Positions 31,801 to 46,330 of a DNA stretch of 64,000 nucleotides are shown here, piece by piece. The notes under the pieces are model-generated. The model made no database searches. It was given only the letters and a program-made list of their open reading frames with translations, and had not been told where the DNA came from. The DNA is taken from the NCBI GenBank assembly GCA_018343915.1, contig JABRWF010000004.1:3100001-3164000 (forward strand), given 5' to 3'. The position numbers and the translations under genes are program-made. This DNA comes from Agroathelia rolfsii. Taxonomy: Eukaryota > Basidiomycota > Agaricomycetes > Amylocorticiales > Amylocorticiaceae. Position 1 is the first letter of the stretch. Each line of letters opens with the position of its first letter.

Positions 31801-33401
31801 GTTCGCGCTCCAGTCCTGATCGCCAAGCTAAATGAATTGAAACTAGGCCATTGATCGGTGAGCTTACCTTTGGTCCAAACATACCAACTCGCAGCAATAG
31901 CAAAGATAAGAAGGAACCCGATGAACAAGAAGGATTCAAGATTGTTGGCGGAAACGCGTTCCGTGGAGAAAATCATGGTGCGAACCAGTTGGCCTTGCGC
32001 AGTTCCGAAACCAGTGCGCAAGACAACGCCCACACATCCACCGTCGGGAGTTGAGTTGCTCTCTGTAAAGGCGAATGAGTTTTTGTTTGATTTGAAATGT
32101 CAAAAGCCACCTACTTGAAGGGGTAGATTGAAGAATTTTGGTACCACTGAAAAGTACCTCATTCTTATGCTGACCATCAACGTCAAGATTCTCCGAACCA
32201 TCAAGGAGCTCGATCGATTCCTTGAGGAGCGGTGTGGATTCTCCGGACAGCATCGCCTCATTGACAATACAGGCACCCTGAACGAGAAGAATGTCCGCAG
32301 GAACAATCGTTTCACCATGTTGACGAACTACATGACATTAATTATGAATCTCTCTAGAGAGAAGAAAATCCTTGAACCTACCAATGGAGACCATGTCGCC
32401 TGGTAAAAGCTCGTCCGTCGAAATGCTGACCCATTTTGAATCGCGGAAGCACTGAATAGGATAGGGTGAAACCGACATAGTCCTGAACTCTGTCAGTGTT
32501 CGTAGGCGCTAGAGTAATTCGTCAGCGACATGAAAATCGGGCTGCGAAGAGAGGTGTCCTTATCCTTACCTGCCACACCACAGTACATTCAAAAACGACC
32601 AACATAAACAGTGTGAACAAGCTGTAGTACCAGTACTCGTCCAGGCACCAAAGAGCGACACAGAAAACTTGAAATACAAAGAATGGGGCAGTCGCGTGCT
32701 CCGCGAACAGTTCCGTAAAGGATGGCACGGGAACATTGAACTCGTTCTTCCCATATAGAGATGCAAGTGTCGAAAGATGCTTCGATGTTAAGCCTGCTGG
32801 CATAGAAAACGTAGAAAGAAGAGGTTTTCTTGAAGATGGATACGGTAGGCGTTCGAAAGTTATAGGTGATGTCGATGAGAGAGTGTAAGTATCACGTTGA
32901 TATTCGAACATGTAAGTCATGGCTCCGTCGGTGATCTTGCGCAAAAGCGGTACAATTTCGCCTTGTCCACGATGTTGGAAGGGAACGAGTCTGATACAAT
33001 CGGCTGCCTCCAAAGATTTGGCCTGGTTAAAGGGAGGGAAAGAAAATGAGCAAAATAAATAAAATATCCTGGGCCTGGTCTAAGGCGCACCTTACGGGTG
33101 GTGATCCAAGCTTTTGCACCTGCATTCCACCTTGTGACCAGGAAACTCAATGCATGACCCGAGCCGAGGAGAACGCATGCCAAGAAGGTCCATTCCTCAC
33201 TCTTAATCCAGCGGTCATAGTTGAACAAGTAGGCATATGCAAAGATGGGATACAAGCTCAAGAAAGGGAGACCATAAAGGTGCGAATACCAAGGTATCGA
33301 CGTGTGCAAGCTGGCGCGCTGTATTTCAGGACTGACAATTGCGACCCTATACAAATATCAGCTTGTCTCATGTGCCAAAAATTAGTGCTCAAACTGTACA
33401 T
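28892..33401 (-). CDS. SPF1: P5A-type ATPase (Spf1/ATP13A1 family)
   Basis: ER membrane ATPase of the P5A group, known in yeast and human to extract wrongly inserted transmembrane helices. About a dozen exons run down the minus strand. In order they show two N-terminal membrane spans (about 33300-33130), the P5A cytosolic region, LPGDMVSI (about 32400), the actuator motif SGES (about 32240), the phosphorylation motif DKTGT (about 31560), KGAPE (about 31150), TGDNP (about 30770), GDGTND (about 30360) and C-terminal spans to TAG 28894-28892. The ATG seems split by an intron: AT (33401-33400), a 53 nt intron (33399-33347, gtacag...tatag), then G at 33346, giving Met-Val-Ala-Ile-Val. The final exon ([10 protein letters not shown]) follows from splicing 29130 to about 29060. 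Length fits the roughly 1200 residues of the family. Confidence 0.9.
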
Positions 33402-33798
33402 GGTTGGTCAGCGTACGCCAATGAAGAATCCAGCGAGAAGAAGGTGGAGAGCAGTGTCGAAGCGCTGACGGAACCAGACTCGGACTCGGGATACGAATAG
33501 ACGCGTCAGAGAAGCACGTGTCAGGAAACATCACATCCCCCAGCGCAACTTGACAGATATATTATCACATTTTGGGAAAGTGGCAATAGCATGTACTATT
33601 ACAAACAGTTTAAGATTAAAATCGAAATATATCCAGGAATCATGATAGCTCTTTACACCACGGCAATGATTTTGACCGGGACACTGTCCATTGCCAGAGG
33701 CTGGGAAGTCCGGTCTATGGCCCTTTTCGCCACTCATGATGATTGTCCCGAATGCCCTTATTGCTATGAGCAAAATAAAACCAGGAATAGACGCGCGG

Positions 33799-35174
33799 TT
33801 ATAAAAAGAATGTGCGTCTCGACGTTTCGAGTTCGGGCTGGAACGGAGAAATTGAGAGAACAAAGACGATTGAATGCGCATAATTCACTCACCTTCCAGA
33901 TCCAGATGTACTCATCTTGTCCTGTTGGGCCGTCAGAACCGATACCACCTTGATCCGCAGATTGCAAAGCGACATTCGCTTGGTTGTCTCCTTCTGGCAT
34001 CGGATCAAGACCTTCGTCAACTTGGTTTGCATCCTCGTCTACTACTAATGATCGAGGTGCCTCCCCGAAGTTTTGAACTGCCGGTAAACCTTTCTTCATG
34101 TATTTTAATTTTAAAGTAAAGCGTGGGCCAATTTCCTGTAGAGCAACTTTTTCTGGGGACCGGAAAGCATATCTGCGAAGGTTGTCCAGAAAAGCATACA
34201 AACATAGTAAACGTTACTCTCACCGATGTCTTCTGAAAAATAGAAAATCTCTTTGATTGTGCAATGTTACAACCTGTCTACCCTGGAACTCTGGTATGGG
34301 TGGGAAAAGCGTTTGAAACATGCGACCAACTGTGTGGCCCAAGCGGGTAGCAAATCCATTCAACACAAGCTCAGGATTGTGGGGAGTTGCTCGGGCATGT
34401 CCCTGTGTTGTTGTTAGAAGTTGGAATGTTATTACTTAAAGAGAGGACATACGTAGAGTTCACGAGTAAGCTGAACCGAAGTCAGCTTGAAATACGATGT
34501 TGGCCCGTAAGGTAAATGAACTAGAGTAATTGCGTCTGATAAAATTGTCAAAAAGATGGGATGATGATCCATGCAATGACTCACGTACTTGCTTTTTTAC
34601 GATCTTCGTTGACAACACAGAGGTGCTTATATCCCCTGTTTGCCGCCCAGCCGGCGATTCGCCCGAGCTCAAACCCCTTTCCCTTTTTCCGTCTAATGAA
34701 CTCTGCACCTGGAAATACTCCCACAAGCTCGTCACAGAATTCATAGGTAGATTTGCAGGCCTGAGCGGATGTGGTTATCAAAACTTTTGGCGGTGACATA
34801 GGATCCTCGACGGACGTAAAGTAGGATTGGAAAGGATCTGCCGCCATGTCCGCAGTAGATTCATTTGCGGCTTGCGCAGAAGACTGTTCAGGCGGCAGCA
34901 TAGATGGATCATGTTCACGCATATTATCGAGTGTCCTGGGAACATTTTCGGTAAGGCGTTTCTGAGATTATTCTAGCGTTAATATTCATCCATGGTCGAG
35001 GAGGGCTGATTGAAGACCAACTTTTTTTGCTACAGGATCTGACGCCTCTAATTTTGCTTGCTCAAGGCGTTTCTGCAGCTTCAGCTGATTCTTTGCCTTT
35101 TTGGATTTTCGAAAGACCTCTTCCCTCTTCATCTTGTTTTTTATAGAGGATGGCTCAAACCGACTGGAATGCAT
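33799..35174 (-). CDS. RPF1: Ribosome production factor 1, Brix domain
   Basis: Nucleolar protein required for 60S subunit assembly. The start ATG 35174-35172 opens a basic Lys/Arg-rich N-terminus. Splicing from gttggtc (after Val-Ala-Lys-Lys) to ctcag near 34958 joins it to [19 protein letters not shown], a hallmark of the family. The Brix region follows: PPKVLITTS, then [18 protein letters not shown] (about 34690-34610), [10 protein letters not shown] (about 34510), then the exon with [10 protein letters not shown] (about 34370). A weakly conserved acidic segment (about 34080-33920) precedes the last exon. That exon ends RRTFFL and TAA 33801-33799, which requires splicing from gtgagt (about 33892) to ttccag (about 33840). 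Intron phases agree throughout. Confidence 0.9.
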
Positions 35175-35386
35175 GACTGAATGCGATTGGGGATATACTA
35201 TTTCAAGTTGGCCCAGTTTAAGCAAGAGAAGTACTAGTAAGTAGTAATAACTGAAATGTTGTTGGTGAAATTTCGAAGGCGCCGGACCGGAAGCATCTTG
35301 TCGGCTGGCGGGTAGCTTCTCTCCACAAGACTGGCAACTGCACCGTGACACTCTCAGGCTGCTGTTATTCCCTAGGTATTGACAAC
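35175..35386. promoter_or_regulatory. Divergent promoter region, RPF1 / p24
   Basis: 212 bp between the two ATG codons, so both promoters must lie here or in the transcribed leaders. No clear TATA box is visible. Confidence 0.45.
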
Positions 35387-36202
35387 ATGCATCATTTACG
35401 ACTATGGCTGGCCCTATCTATCCTCCTCTCAACTGCTCGTGGCCTTCATATGTATTTGGACGCCAACGAAAAACGATGTTTCATCGAGGAACTCCCAACT
35501 GACACGGTAGTCGAAGGTATGCAAACTTGGCACTACAATCCACTGCAACACGCATATTCATGTGCCTGTAGGCCATTACCGTGCATTAGAATGGAACGAG
35601 GCTCAGCAAAAATACCTTGAGAACTCCGAACTTGGCATCCTGGTCCAAGTGGATGTGAGTCTGTATTTTTACGAAAAGGACCCTCGATTGTCTTGACACA
35701 ATTATAGGAAATGGAAAGCGAACATAGTGTCGTCAACACATTGGGTCCCAGCGAGGGAAGATTTACCTTCACATCCCACGAGTCCGGCGATCACTCCATC
35801 TGTATTTCTACAAACTACACCTCCTGGTTCTCCAACACACATATTCGGCTTTACTTGGATGTCATTGTTGGAAATACAATGCCAGACCAGGATCACGACC
35901 GCAACCATGTTTCTTCCGTTGCTGGAAAAATTCGAGATTTAAATCAAAAGGTTGAAGACATCCGGCGAGAACAGCAATATCAACGGGAACGGGAGGCAGT
36001 ATTCCGAGATCTTAGCGAGGCTACTAATGCCAAGGCTGTTTGGTACAGTGTCGCACAGATCATCGTCCTTGTTGCTACATGCGCATGGCAACTGCGGCAT
36101 CTAAAGGTATTGAATCTCATTCTCGTGGCCGATTCATCTGGTCTTGAACTCATCTCTCGTCTCTGCTTCCAGGGCTTCTTCGAGGATAGGAAGATGAGAT
36201 AA
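35387..36202 (+). CDS. p24/EMP24 family cargo receptor (Erp1-like)
   Basis: Type I membrane protein of COPII/COPI vesicles between ER and Golgi. Four exons (35387-35516, 35572-35654, 35708-36106, 36173-36202) give 213 residues, the usual p24 size. There is a signal peptide (LWLALSILLSTARG), then a GOLD domain starting LHMYLDANEKRCFIEEL, with its paired cysteine in HSICIS. A coiled-coil segment precedes one membrane span (VWYSVAQIIVLVATCAW). The short cytosolic tail is FFEDRKMR, with the aromatic pair and basic residues that bind COPI. The tail and the LRHLKGFFE junction place it with the Erp1/TMED4/9 (alpha) type. Confidence 0.93.
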
Positions 36203-36253
36203 TTTGGCCATGATTCATCCGGTTATTTACTTTTATACTACGACTATGTTTAG

Positions 36254-37787
36254 TTACGACGATGTTCTTTCTACTTTCAATAGGACCTTCTTTCCGTATC
36301 TTCCGCTGTTAATCTTGGAGATGATGTCTCGCAGCTTGGAGGTTGCCTCCTCATCAGTTAATTCACCAGAGATAGTCACAATCTCATGTTTCGTCTCCTG
36401 AAACTGCTCAAGACCTAAGCCACAGTTAATTCTGTCAAACTCTGATAGCTCACCTTGCCTGAAGCCATGATTTCTGTCAAGGCCGCGATGATCTTCTGTC
36501 TATCTTCTAATGATTTGCTTGAATACCATCTGCTTTGCCAGAAACCATGGCTGGTCAAATTCTTAAAAATCAAAAGGGATGTAGGCAAGGTGATCGGCTG
36601 TTTTGACATCCCTCCATAGGTAACCAAGTGTGCATCCTTTCCGAGAAGGCGTGTAACTGCAGATGCTTCTTTGCCGCCAACACAGTTCAATCCTAAACGA
36701 ATTTCCTACAAACGGGAGTTAGCATGCCTGCTCACTTGTTTTTGCAATCATTACCTTGCCGCCCGTTAACTCTTTGACTTGCTTGCCTAGTTCTATGGCT
36801 TCGGAGTAGGTAAAGACATGAGTTGCGCCCAAAGATTGGAGCTCAGATTTCAGTGTGCCGATGTCGTCACTTGCGATTATACAGCAATGTCAACAAAATT
36901 CGTCGCATTCTTGTGCCAGTGACATACCGATCACGGACCAAATTGATTGTTTTTACACCTTTGTAAGCTGCGACTTGGATCACAGCTTGGCCCACCTAAT
37001 TACATGTATCAGGCGGGCTTCAAGACCGAATATCAGGACTCATACAGCACTGTTGGCACCATTCTGAACGAGCCAATCCCCTTCAAGTAGCTCGGTGAAG
37101 CTATGTATCATGTTGTATGCTGTTGCAGGGTTGACCTGTCGTCATAGGTACTGTCAGGCTGAATCCCAAGAAAAATAAGTTTAATACGGACTGATATAGT
37201 CGCAGCATTTACGTAGCTCAAACGACCGCCGTGCGAATCAAGCCTCACAACGTCCTCAGTTGACACATTTTTTCTAAATATCAGTTGCAAAATTAGTATA
37301 AGTATCACCAAAAAAAATGTTTCCCATACGCAGACATCCATGTACCAGATTGCTGCTTCAAGAACACAACTAAATCGCCTTCTTTGAACCCGGATACGTT
37401 GTCCCCGACACCCATCACCTTAGCCAAACCTTCATTTCCGGCAATCTTTACAGGGTCTTCAGTACTGGCGGGCCCGTGTGGACTCAGGTCTTCAGTGACA
37501 GAAGGCCGAACAGGGTATACGCCTTCAATCACATTTATGTCTGCCGGGTGGATGGGCGCAAGTATAAGCTCTATGTTCAGGGTACCAGGAGGGGGCAGTT
37601 TCAAATCAGGAAATGTAAAGCCAGTGATAACCTCTGCAGGATTGCCGTTCTGCCTAAACCCGAATGCACGATTGGCCTTCAGAGTGAGAGACTGGTGAAA
37701 AGTCCGGCAACCTGGGCTTGCAAGACGGAACCCAGTTTTATATGCCTTCTGAGAGCTTTGTCGTAGCATAGTGCTAAGATGTTTCAT
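36254..37787 (-). CDS. ETR1: Mitochondrial 2-enoyl thioester reductase
   Basis: NADPH-dependent enoyl-ACP/CoA reductase of mitochondrial type II fatty acid synthesis, the last step of each cycle. The start ATG 37787-37785 gives a basic, hydroxylated N-terminus typical of a mitochondrial presequence. Then come the GroES-like domain (PADINVIEGVYPVRP, about 37540; IAGNEGLAKVMGVG, about 37440), NMIHSFTELLEGDW and VQNGANSAVGQAVIQ (about 37110-36980, nucleotide binding), and the GLNCVGG and VTYGGMSKQP segments (about 36690-36600). The last exon encodes the C-terminal tail ending in TAA 36256-36254. It is joined by an intron from gtgagc (about 36452) to an AG near 36412; that acceptor was chosen to keep the frame and is less certain. 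Confidence 0.9.
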
Positions 37788-37991
37788 TATAGGCCTACAA
37801 GACAAGTATGTTAGTGTTCAAGTTGTCAGATCTGAATACCACGACCGTTGTCGTTATTCCGTGTTCGGCCCAACTTCAAGGTAAAGCGCAATGTCGTCAC
37901 TTAGTTGCCGGTACGTCCGGGCCGAGGCGATGGCCATTGGCCTATGCATGCAGCAATTGCTCATTTCATCTTTTCTTCCGGCAACATCATC
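37788..37991. promoter_or_regulatory. Divergent promoter region, ETR1 / PRP40
   Basis: 204 bp between start codons. An open frame crosses it (37808-38011) but has no family likeness and overlaps the first exon of PRP40. Confidence 0.45.
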
Positions 37992-40900
37992 ATGAACGTC
38001 TGGGTATGTAGGCTGTGAACGGCTGTCCGCACATCTTCTGAAGCACAATGCTGCATTTAGACGGAGCATCGTAATCCAGAGGGTCGAACATACTGGTTCA
38101 ACACGACCACTAAACAGAGTGTGTGGGAAAAACCCGACGGTAAGCGCTGGGCAATTGCTACTGCATTTACTTTTTTGTGACGCTCATTTTATAATATTAT
38201 TACAGATCTCAAGACACCCTTTGAGGTTCGTCATCTTCACTTCAAATATCCCTTCTGCCTATTCTTATTACTTTACCCAGCGTGCCCTGGGTCAAACCAA
38301 GTGGAAGGAATACTTCTCTAACGGTCGTAAATATTATTACAACGTAGGTTATTCTATCTACCCTCGTAACATTTTCAACTGACTTTATGGCACTATCTAG
38401 ACTGACACAAAGGAATCAAAATGGGACATGCCTGATGAGCTGTTACTACTCCTCGAAAAAGTTGAGAAGGAAGGCAAAGACAACCGTGTTGCTGGTGCTC
38501 CTAATGCCCTTCCGTGCGTCACAATCGTGTTCAATGCGTGCCTCTTTGCTAATATTTTATCAGTGCCCCCATAGCCGTCGCCTCGGGCGCCATCGTGGCA
38601 GCCAACGGTGCTGGTGCTCCCGGATCACCTTTTCAACCTCCTCAGAATGGTGCCAACAATCTCGCAGTTGGTCAACACACGGGTGGACTTCCCATGGCGG
38701 TCACCACCTCTTTGCCTGCGCGTCCAAATTTGGGTGATGACCCTGTCATACCGCATAATGGATATCAGTCGCTTGAGGAGGGCGAGAAGGCATTCACCCA
38801 CTTGCTTAAAAAAGCCGGTGTAGACGCCACCTGGACTTGGGACCAGACAATGCGTGCTATCATCACGGACCCCTTGTACAAAGCCTTGAATACCTTGGCT
38901 GAGAAGAAAGCTGCATGGCAGAAGGTATTTTGCATGTATTACTTATTGATGTACTTTCCTAATGACTACTTTCAGTACGTAGACCAATTGAAGGCCAAAG
39001 AACAGGAAGAAAAAGACGCTCGTCTAGCTAAGCTTCGACCTGCGATCCGCAATATGCTCAAGGGGAATCCCAACGTTTTTCATTACACAACATTTGCAAC
39101 CGCCGACAAACTCTTCTCTCAACACCCCATCTGGCAGCAAGCACGAATCGAATCCGAGAGAAAACTCGTCTTTGAAGAATATGTTGCTGAATTAAAGGAA
39201 CGTGATGTCGTACGTCGGGTTTTTGAACCAATTGATACTTTCTAGTCTCACTATTTGCAATAGCAAGAAACTCGAGCTGCCCGCTCGCGCAGTATCTCAA
39301 AATTGGTCTCATTGTTCAAAGATTTAGGGGTTGAAGTGACTACTCGATGGAGGAAAGCTCATGAAATGGTTCTGGAGTCTGATGAGTGGAAGAATGATCT
39401 TGAACTACAGAAACTTCCTTCTCTCGATATCCTTTTGGCATTTGAAGACTACAGCCGGGTCAAAGAGCGGGAATTTGACGAACAGCTCCGTCGTTCTCAG
39501 ATAGAAAAGACGAGAAGAGAACGCAAAGCCCGGGAGGCCTTCAAGGTTAGTTATCGCCCCCTCTCTTTCAGTCCTAGGACTCATATACGCCTCAGGCTCT
39601 CTTGCAAGAACTAGTTGCAGACGGAAAAATCAAGGCTCGATCTAAATGGAAGAGCATCTATCCCCTCTTCTCGTCAGATGACCGCTATCTCGACTTGCTT
39701 GGGAACCCTGGATCCAACCCTTTGGAACTATTCTGGGATGTCGTTGATCAGCTTGACCAAGTTCTTGACACCAAACTCGTTACTATCAATGCCGCCATTG
39801 ACAAATATAATGACAAGTTGACCTCTACAAGCAGCGGTGACGCAGACGCCGAGGAGGGCCAAACTAAGGCGGCATTTTCAGTTGGCGTAGATACGATGTT
39901 TGATGAGTTCATCAAAGTCATCAAAGAAATTAATTCTTCTGAGCTGAAGGATTTCACGGAGGAAACATTTCAAGAAGCCTTTGAAACTGCACGTACCATT
40001 ATCCCAATCCACGAGTGGCTGTAATTCTAACCGATACCTAGCTTCGGGACCAAGCGATCAAACGACAAAACGAAGAACGCAAAAAGGCCGAGCGAAGGCA
40101 ACGTCACCTCCAAGATGACTTGCGCTATGCACTTAAGAAATTGCCCGACCCTATTGACATCAATTTGTCATATGAATCGGTAAGATAATTTCAGTGGCTG
40201 CTCTTTTAACCACTAACCAGGACTTACAGGCGGTACCTTTAATGGAACACCTCCCCGAGTTCAAAGCAGTTGATGAAGACGGTCGTCGCGCTGCATTCGA
40301 CAAATATGTGAAGCGGCAAAAAGTAAATAACTTGTGCGTTTGCAACTTTCTATGGTCTAACCTGGCATACAGGAACGAATGAGGGAGACCAATTCTGAAG
40401 ACGGTGGTTCCGTTACTGGTCGAAAACGCAAAGAACCTCCGCGGGATACATCGACATATGAGAGCGAGCGTGCGCGTGAACGCAGTGGACGTGAACGCGA
40501 TCGCGACCGCGATCGTGACGCCTACAGGGATCATGAACGGTGGGATGATAGCAGACGGTCTAGATACTCAGAATCCCACAGATCTTCCCGAGATTACTCC
40601 AGAGCAGACTACGCCAAAGAGCGTGACCGCGAGCACGATCGCAGCCATCGTTCTTCCAAGCATCATCGCGACTATGACTACCGTGATTATGAGAGAGATG
40701 AACGTCGTAGGTATGATTATCCTCCCCGTGACTGGGATGAGCCACCTCTCGAACGTAGTCGAAGTGTTTCATATTATCACGATGACCCTAGGCGCGCAGA
40801 ACCTTACGATGACCGTGTTTACGACGAGAAAGTAGGTGGAATCACCAGATTTCACGCAAGTTACATGTACTGATTATCGATATTAGCGAGCACGTTATGA

Positions 40901-40994
40901 CCGCGAGGATAATCGATCCGCCATGGATGTCGACAACGCGACCCCATCGACGGCCCCTGTCAGGGAAGAGACGCCGGAAGAAGGAGAGATCTGA
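37992..40994 (+). CDS. PRP40: U1 snRNP splicing factor Prp40 (WW and FF domains)
   Basis: Prp40 bridges U1 snRNP at the 5' splice site to branch-point proteins. The first coding exon is only 12 nt (ATG AAC GTC TGG, 37992-38003). Splicing to 38061 gives the first WW domain, [18 protein letters not shown] then SVWEKP (exon ends 38139). The second WW domain spans [19 protein letters not shown] and SKWDMP (38280-38430). A Pro/Ala/Gly linker leads to FF repeats (from about 38780, with [19 protein letters not shown]; further ones near 39080, 39350 and 39640). The C-terminal 180 residues are Arg/Asp/Glu/Ser-rich (about 40480-40850), like an RS/RD domain, ending TGA 40992-40994. Many introns are visible. 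Confidence 0.92.
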
Positions 40995-41168
40995 CACGAT
41001 CAAGCCATGTAGTAGCACGATAATCTAATTATTATATGATTCCTCCAGAGCTGAACAGCCGATGTGTAAATGTATGATATAGAAGAGGGGGGGGGGGTTG
41101 CAAAAGATAAGTGATGGGCAACAGAAGTAGTAAGGCTGCTTGCTGGCTGTGGCCTAGATGATGAATGA

Positions 41169-41814
41169 TTAGATGCCTTCCATCGACGCAACCATTTCAT
41201 CGAGCTCCTTCTTCGATTGTTGGTATTTCTCGTGCATTTCCTAAAGGAATTTACTTAGTACAACCCAAATGATATCACGGTGAACAGGAGATACCTCGTA
41301 TTTCTTTTCCCACTGATCGCGCTCCTGTTCCGCACGCTGCACTTGACGCTCGAAGTGCTCAGCCTTCACATCAACTTGGCGTAACCTGTGCACCGATTAG
41401 AAAGAATATCTCAAGACAAATATGATAGTATGACATACTTCTCCACTGTTTCTTTGACATTCTTCTCTGCAGTATCCAATTCCTCCTCGAGCAGTTGAAC
41501 CTTCCTTATGAGTGTTTCATTGGTGACCTTTGTTCCCTCTCCATCGACTTGGTCCTTCTTAAAGGCCGTCAGCTGAGCTTCAAGCTTCTCCGTCTCTCCT
41601 TCCTGCAGGGCCAATCTGTGGCTAAGGGAAGTAATCTCTTGCTCTTTCTCGAGAATCAGTTGTTCGTATTTCTTGTTCTTGGCCTCTGCCTCCTCTGCGC
41701 GTGCGACGGCTGCGTCCGCCTCTGCACGGAGTGTGCTGATTTTCTACAGCACTAATGAGTGAGATTGGTGATATAGACAGGCATGTGATGACGTACCTCC
41801 TTGATTTTCTCCAT
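41169..41814 (-). CDS. Tropomyosin
   Basis: Actin-cable coiled-coil protein (Cdc8/Tpm1 family). ATG 41814-41812 starts MEKIKE. After an intron the protein continues KISTLRAEADAAVARAEEAEAK, and the heptad pattern is unbroken to TAA 41171-41169. Other landmarks are LEEELDTAEKNVKETVEK, FERQVQRAEQERDQWEKKYE and KELDEMVASMEGI at the C-terminus. Total length is about 160 residues, the size of short fungal tropomyosins. Four exons are visible, with introns near 41790, 41420, 41270 and the start. An A/G-poor 3' region with a run of 11 G (about 41086) lies beyond the stop. Confidence 0.93.
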
Positions 41815-41975
41815 TATATGCGAGGTGTGATATGCAGTGGTAAGTAGTGATGAGAGAGACGCGATTGCGGAGGCAGGATGGCTAAATATGGTTATGCAGA
41901 GCACGTGCCCATTTCATTCTTGCCATGGTTATTTACGACACTTGCTTTATTACTGTCTCTCAGCAGACTTGCTTC

Positions 41976-44031
41976 CGACCAGATGTCTGGCCCAGTCCCC
42001 CAGGAAGGTGGATATTCTGTTCATATTGCTGCAGGTCTTTACTGAGGCATTACGTACCCATACAGAACTTCCCATTCTCGAAAAGGTCATCAAGTCAGTG
42101 ATTCTCCAGCCGCGATCTTGCTGGTATAGCAACCCATGTCTTATCGAGCACTGCTCTAGCATCCGAAATCGTCTCACCGTTCTCAAACGCGACCGTGGAG
42201 AATTCATCAAAGCATCTGATGTCAACTCATTGTATCAAGCCGTTGTAAAACAAGGTCGGTATCTCATAGTGTCAATAATGACAGATCCTGTCCAATAACG
42301 CATGTATGGGAATTCTTTGCCCCTGGGATGGATCGTCACCTCGCTTGCTCACAGTTACGAAGCTCAACGACGTTCGCGATGATAATACAACATATAATAA
42401 TCGACTAGATACTACACTCTCTGATGTATTCAGTCTTCTTTCTCTCTTCTTTCTCACCATAGGGAAGACCAAAGAATGCCCAGCTACCTATTCCCAAATT
42501 TCATCGATGCGTGTCAGTTCATGTTCTACAACGTCCTGGTACTTTTGTTCTTCGCGTTGATTACATTCCTTCAGCAAATCCTAAACCACATGAACGAATC
42601 TGCAGTCTACAATGAAGCAGATCTCGTTCCCTTCAATCGCCGTCTGGAAGAGCTCAGGCAGATTGTGCGGCAGGACGCAGAGAGCAAGAGACACCCCGAA
42701 GCGATGATCAAAATTCTCGAGCGGCAATTGAACGAATGCGGTTAGTCGGCCACTTTCATACACCACCCTAACCGCAGTATATATATATATATATATATCT
42801 TAATACTTGACCTACTTTCTCAGATGCCATCGTCAAATCACTTGAAAAGTCGCTCTCAGTGCTTGATCCGGAGTTGATACCTATTCATGAACGACTAGTT
42901 ACAATCAGGCGACAGCTTGTCGCGCTTGCCGCCAAAGATGGTTCACATAAGGCCGAGCTGAAGCCGTTGATGGAAGAATTGCGCAAAATAGATTCGTTGA
43001 GTAGCCAAGTCTTACTCTTTTTATCAAAAGAATAAAATTAAAATTGATTTTCGCTCGTATTCCTTTTTTTTTTTTTTTCCAGAAAACGAATCGATGGCAA
43101 GTTTATGGGCCCAGGAGGCACAGTCCCTGCTTCTCAAGCGGTTTGCTCGTCCCTACTTGAGGAAGCCTTTGATATTGCGCAAGAAATCAAAGCACGAGAG
43201 GAATCTAAGAAAGTTGCAACCTCGCTCAAGCCCATCTACGATCGTCTCAGCGGCATACGTGCCGAGCTGGAAAGTCTTGTGCTTACTCACCGGTGGAGCC
43301 TACGGGAGACGGATCTATGGAACTACTCTCTGAGTTTGCAAGAAGTAGACAAGATGCGAGTTGACGGCGGCTTTTTGGATTCTGAGGGTAATAAGCCTGA
43401 AGGGCAATATGTACGTTCGGCACAAAGCTTGATGTCATGCTCCGCCTTAATGAATGAAGTTAGGTCCTGCTCTACCTACTACGGAGGTGCTATGGGCTCA
43501 TCTACCGCCTTTTATCGTCGAGTGAACCTGTTTCTGAAGAGTTGATGCCAATAGTCAGTATATTCGTCAACTATTCTATGTCCATCATAATCTGACATCA
43601 ATGGAAAAAGGCAAACAAACTCTCGACCGTGAGAAAATGCTTAAACGAAGTCCTCAAGTATGGTGGCCCTTTCAGTCCTCGCGATCTTTATCCCGTAAGA
43701 CAATCCGACCTGGATTTAAGTACCGGATAAATACTGACGCTATACTCAGTATCAACTTGCACTTCACCAAATCGATTCACTTCGGAAGGATGGGAAATTT
43801 GTCGGTGCCGATGGATCCATTCCCGAGGGACAGGGCATTGTCATGGCACATCTTAATGAGTGCCATGAGCTACTAGAGATGGTAAGGTATCCAATCGTTA
43901 TCGTCCGGTTTATTCTAATTTGACAAATTTTAGCTTAAAGAGTCTATGGATGATGGTGATGAGGATGAAGATGAGGACGATTTTGACGAAGAATATTACG
44001 AGGACGAAGAAGAGACCAGCGGAGACTAACG
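41976..44031 (+). CDS. DUF2408-family protein, function unknown
   Basis: It resembles fungal DUF2408 proteins, which have no established biochemical role that I know. Recognisable blocks are NHMNESAVYNEADLVPFN (about 42590), a heptad-rich segment (LEELRQIVRQDAESKRHPEAM), then LIPIHERLVTIRRQLVALA (about 42880), LMEELRKIDS (42970), the KRIDGKF repeat (43090), a second block with VDKMRVDGGF (43350) and a third with IDSLRKDGKFV (43770). The C-terminus is a run of Asp and Glu ending TAA 44029-44031. At least seven exons are needed. One intron has a TA dinucleotide run (about 42779-42799) and one a T run (about 43065). The start is not resolved: ATG at 41976 is the first in a suitable place but does not connect cleanly to the next exon. 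Confidence 0.75.
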
Positions 44032-44215
44032 AATTGGTGTATTACTACGAATGTGTAATTGATGACCGAAGACTCAATGATCTTAGAGAAGTGATGGTCG
44101 CCCAGACAAGCAAGTTAACAATAATCACGCATTGGGAAGGAAGCGAGGAAAAGTAGGAAATTTTTTATGCGGGTGAATACCTACACCACTCTACTACAGG
44201 CCGAATATACGTAAT

Positions 44216-46330
<2,115 letters not shown>

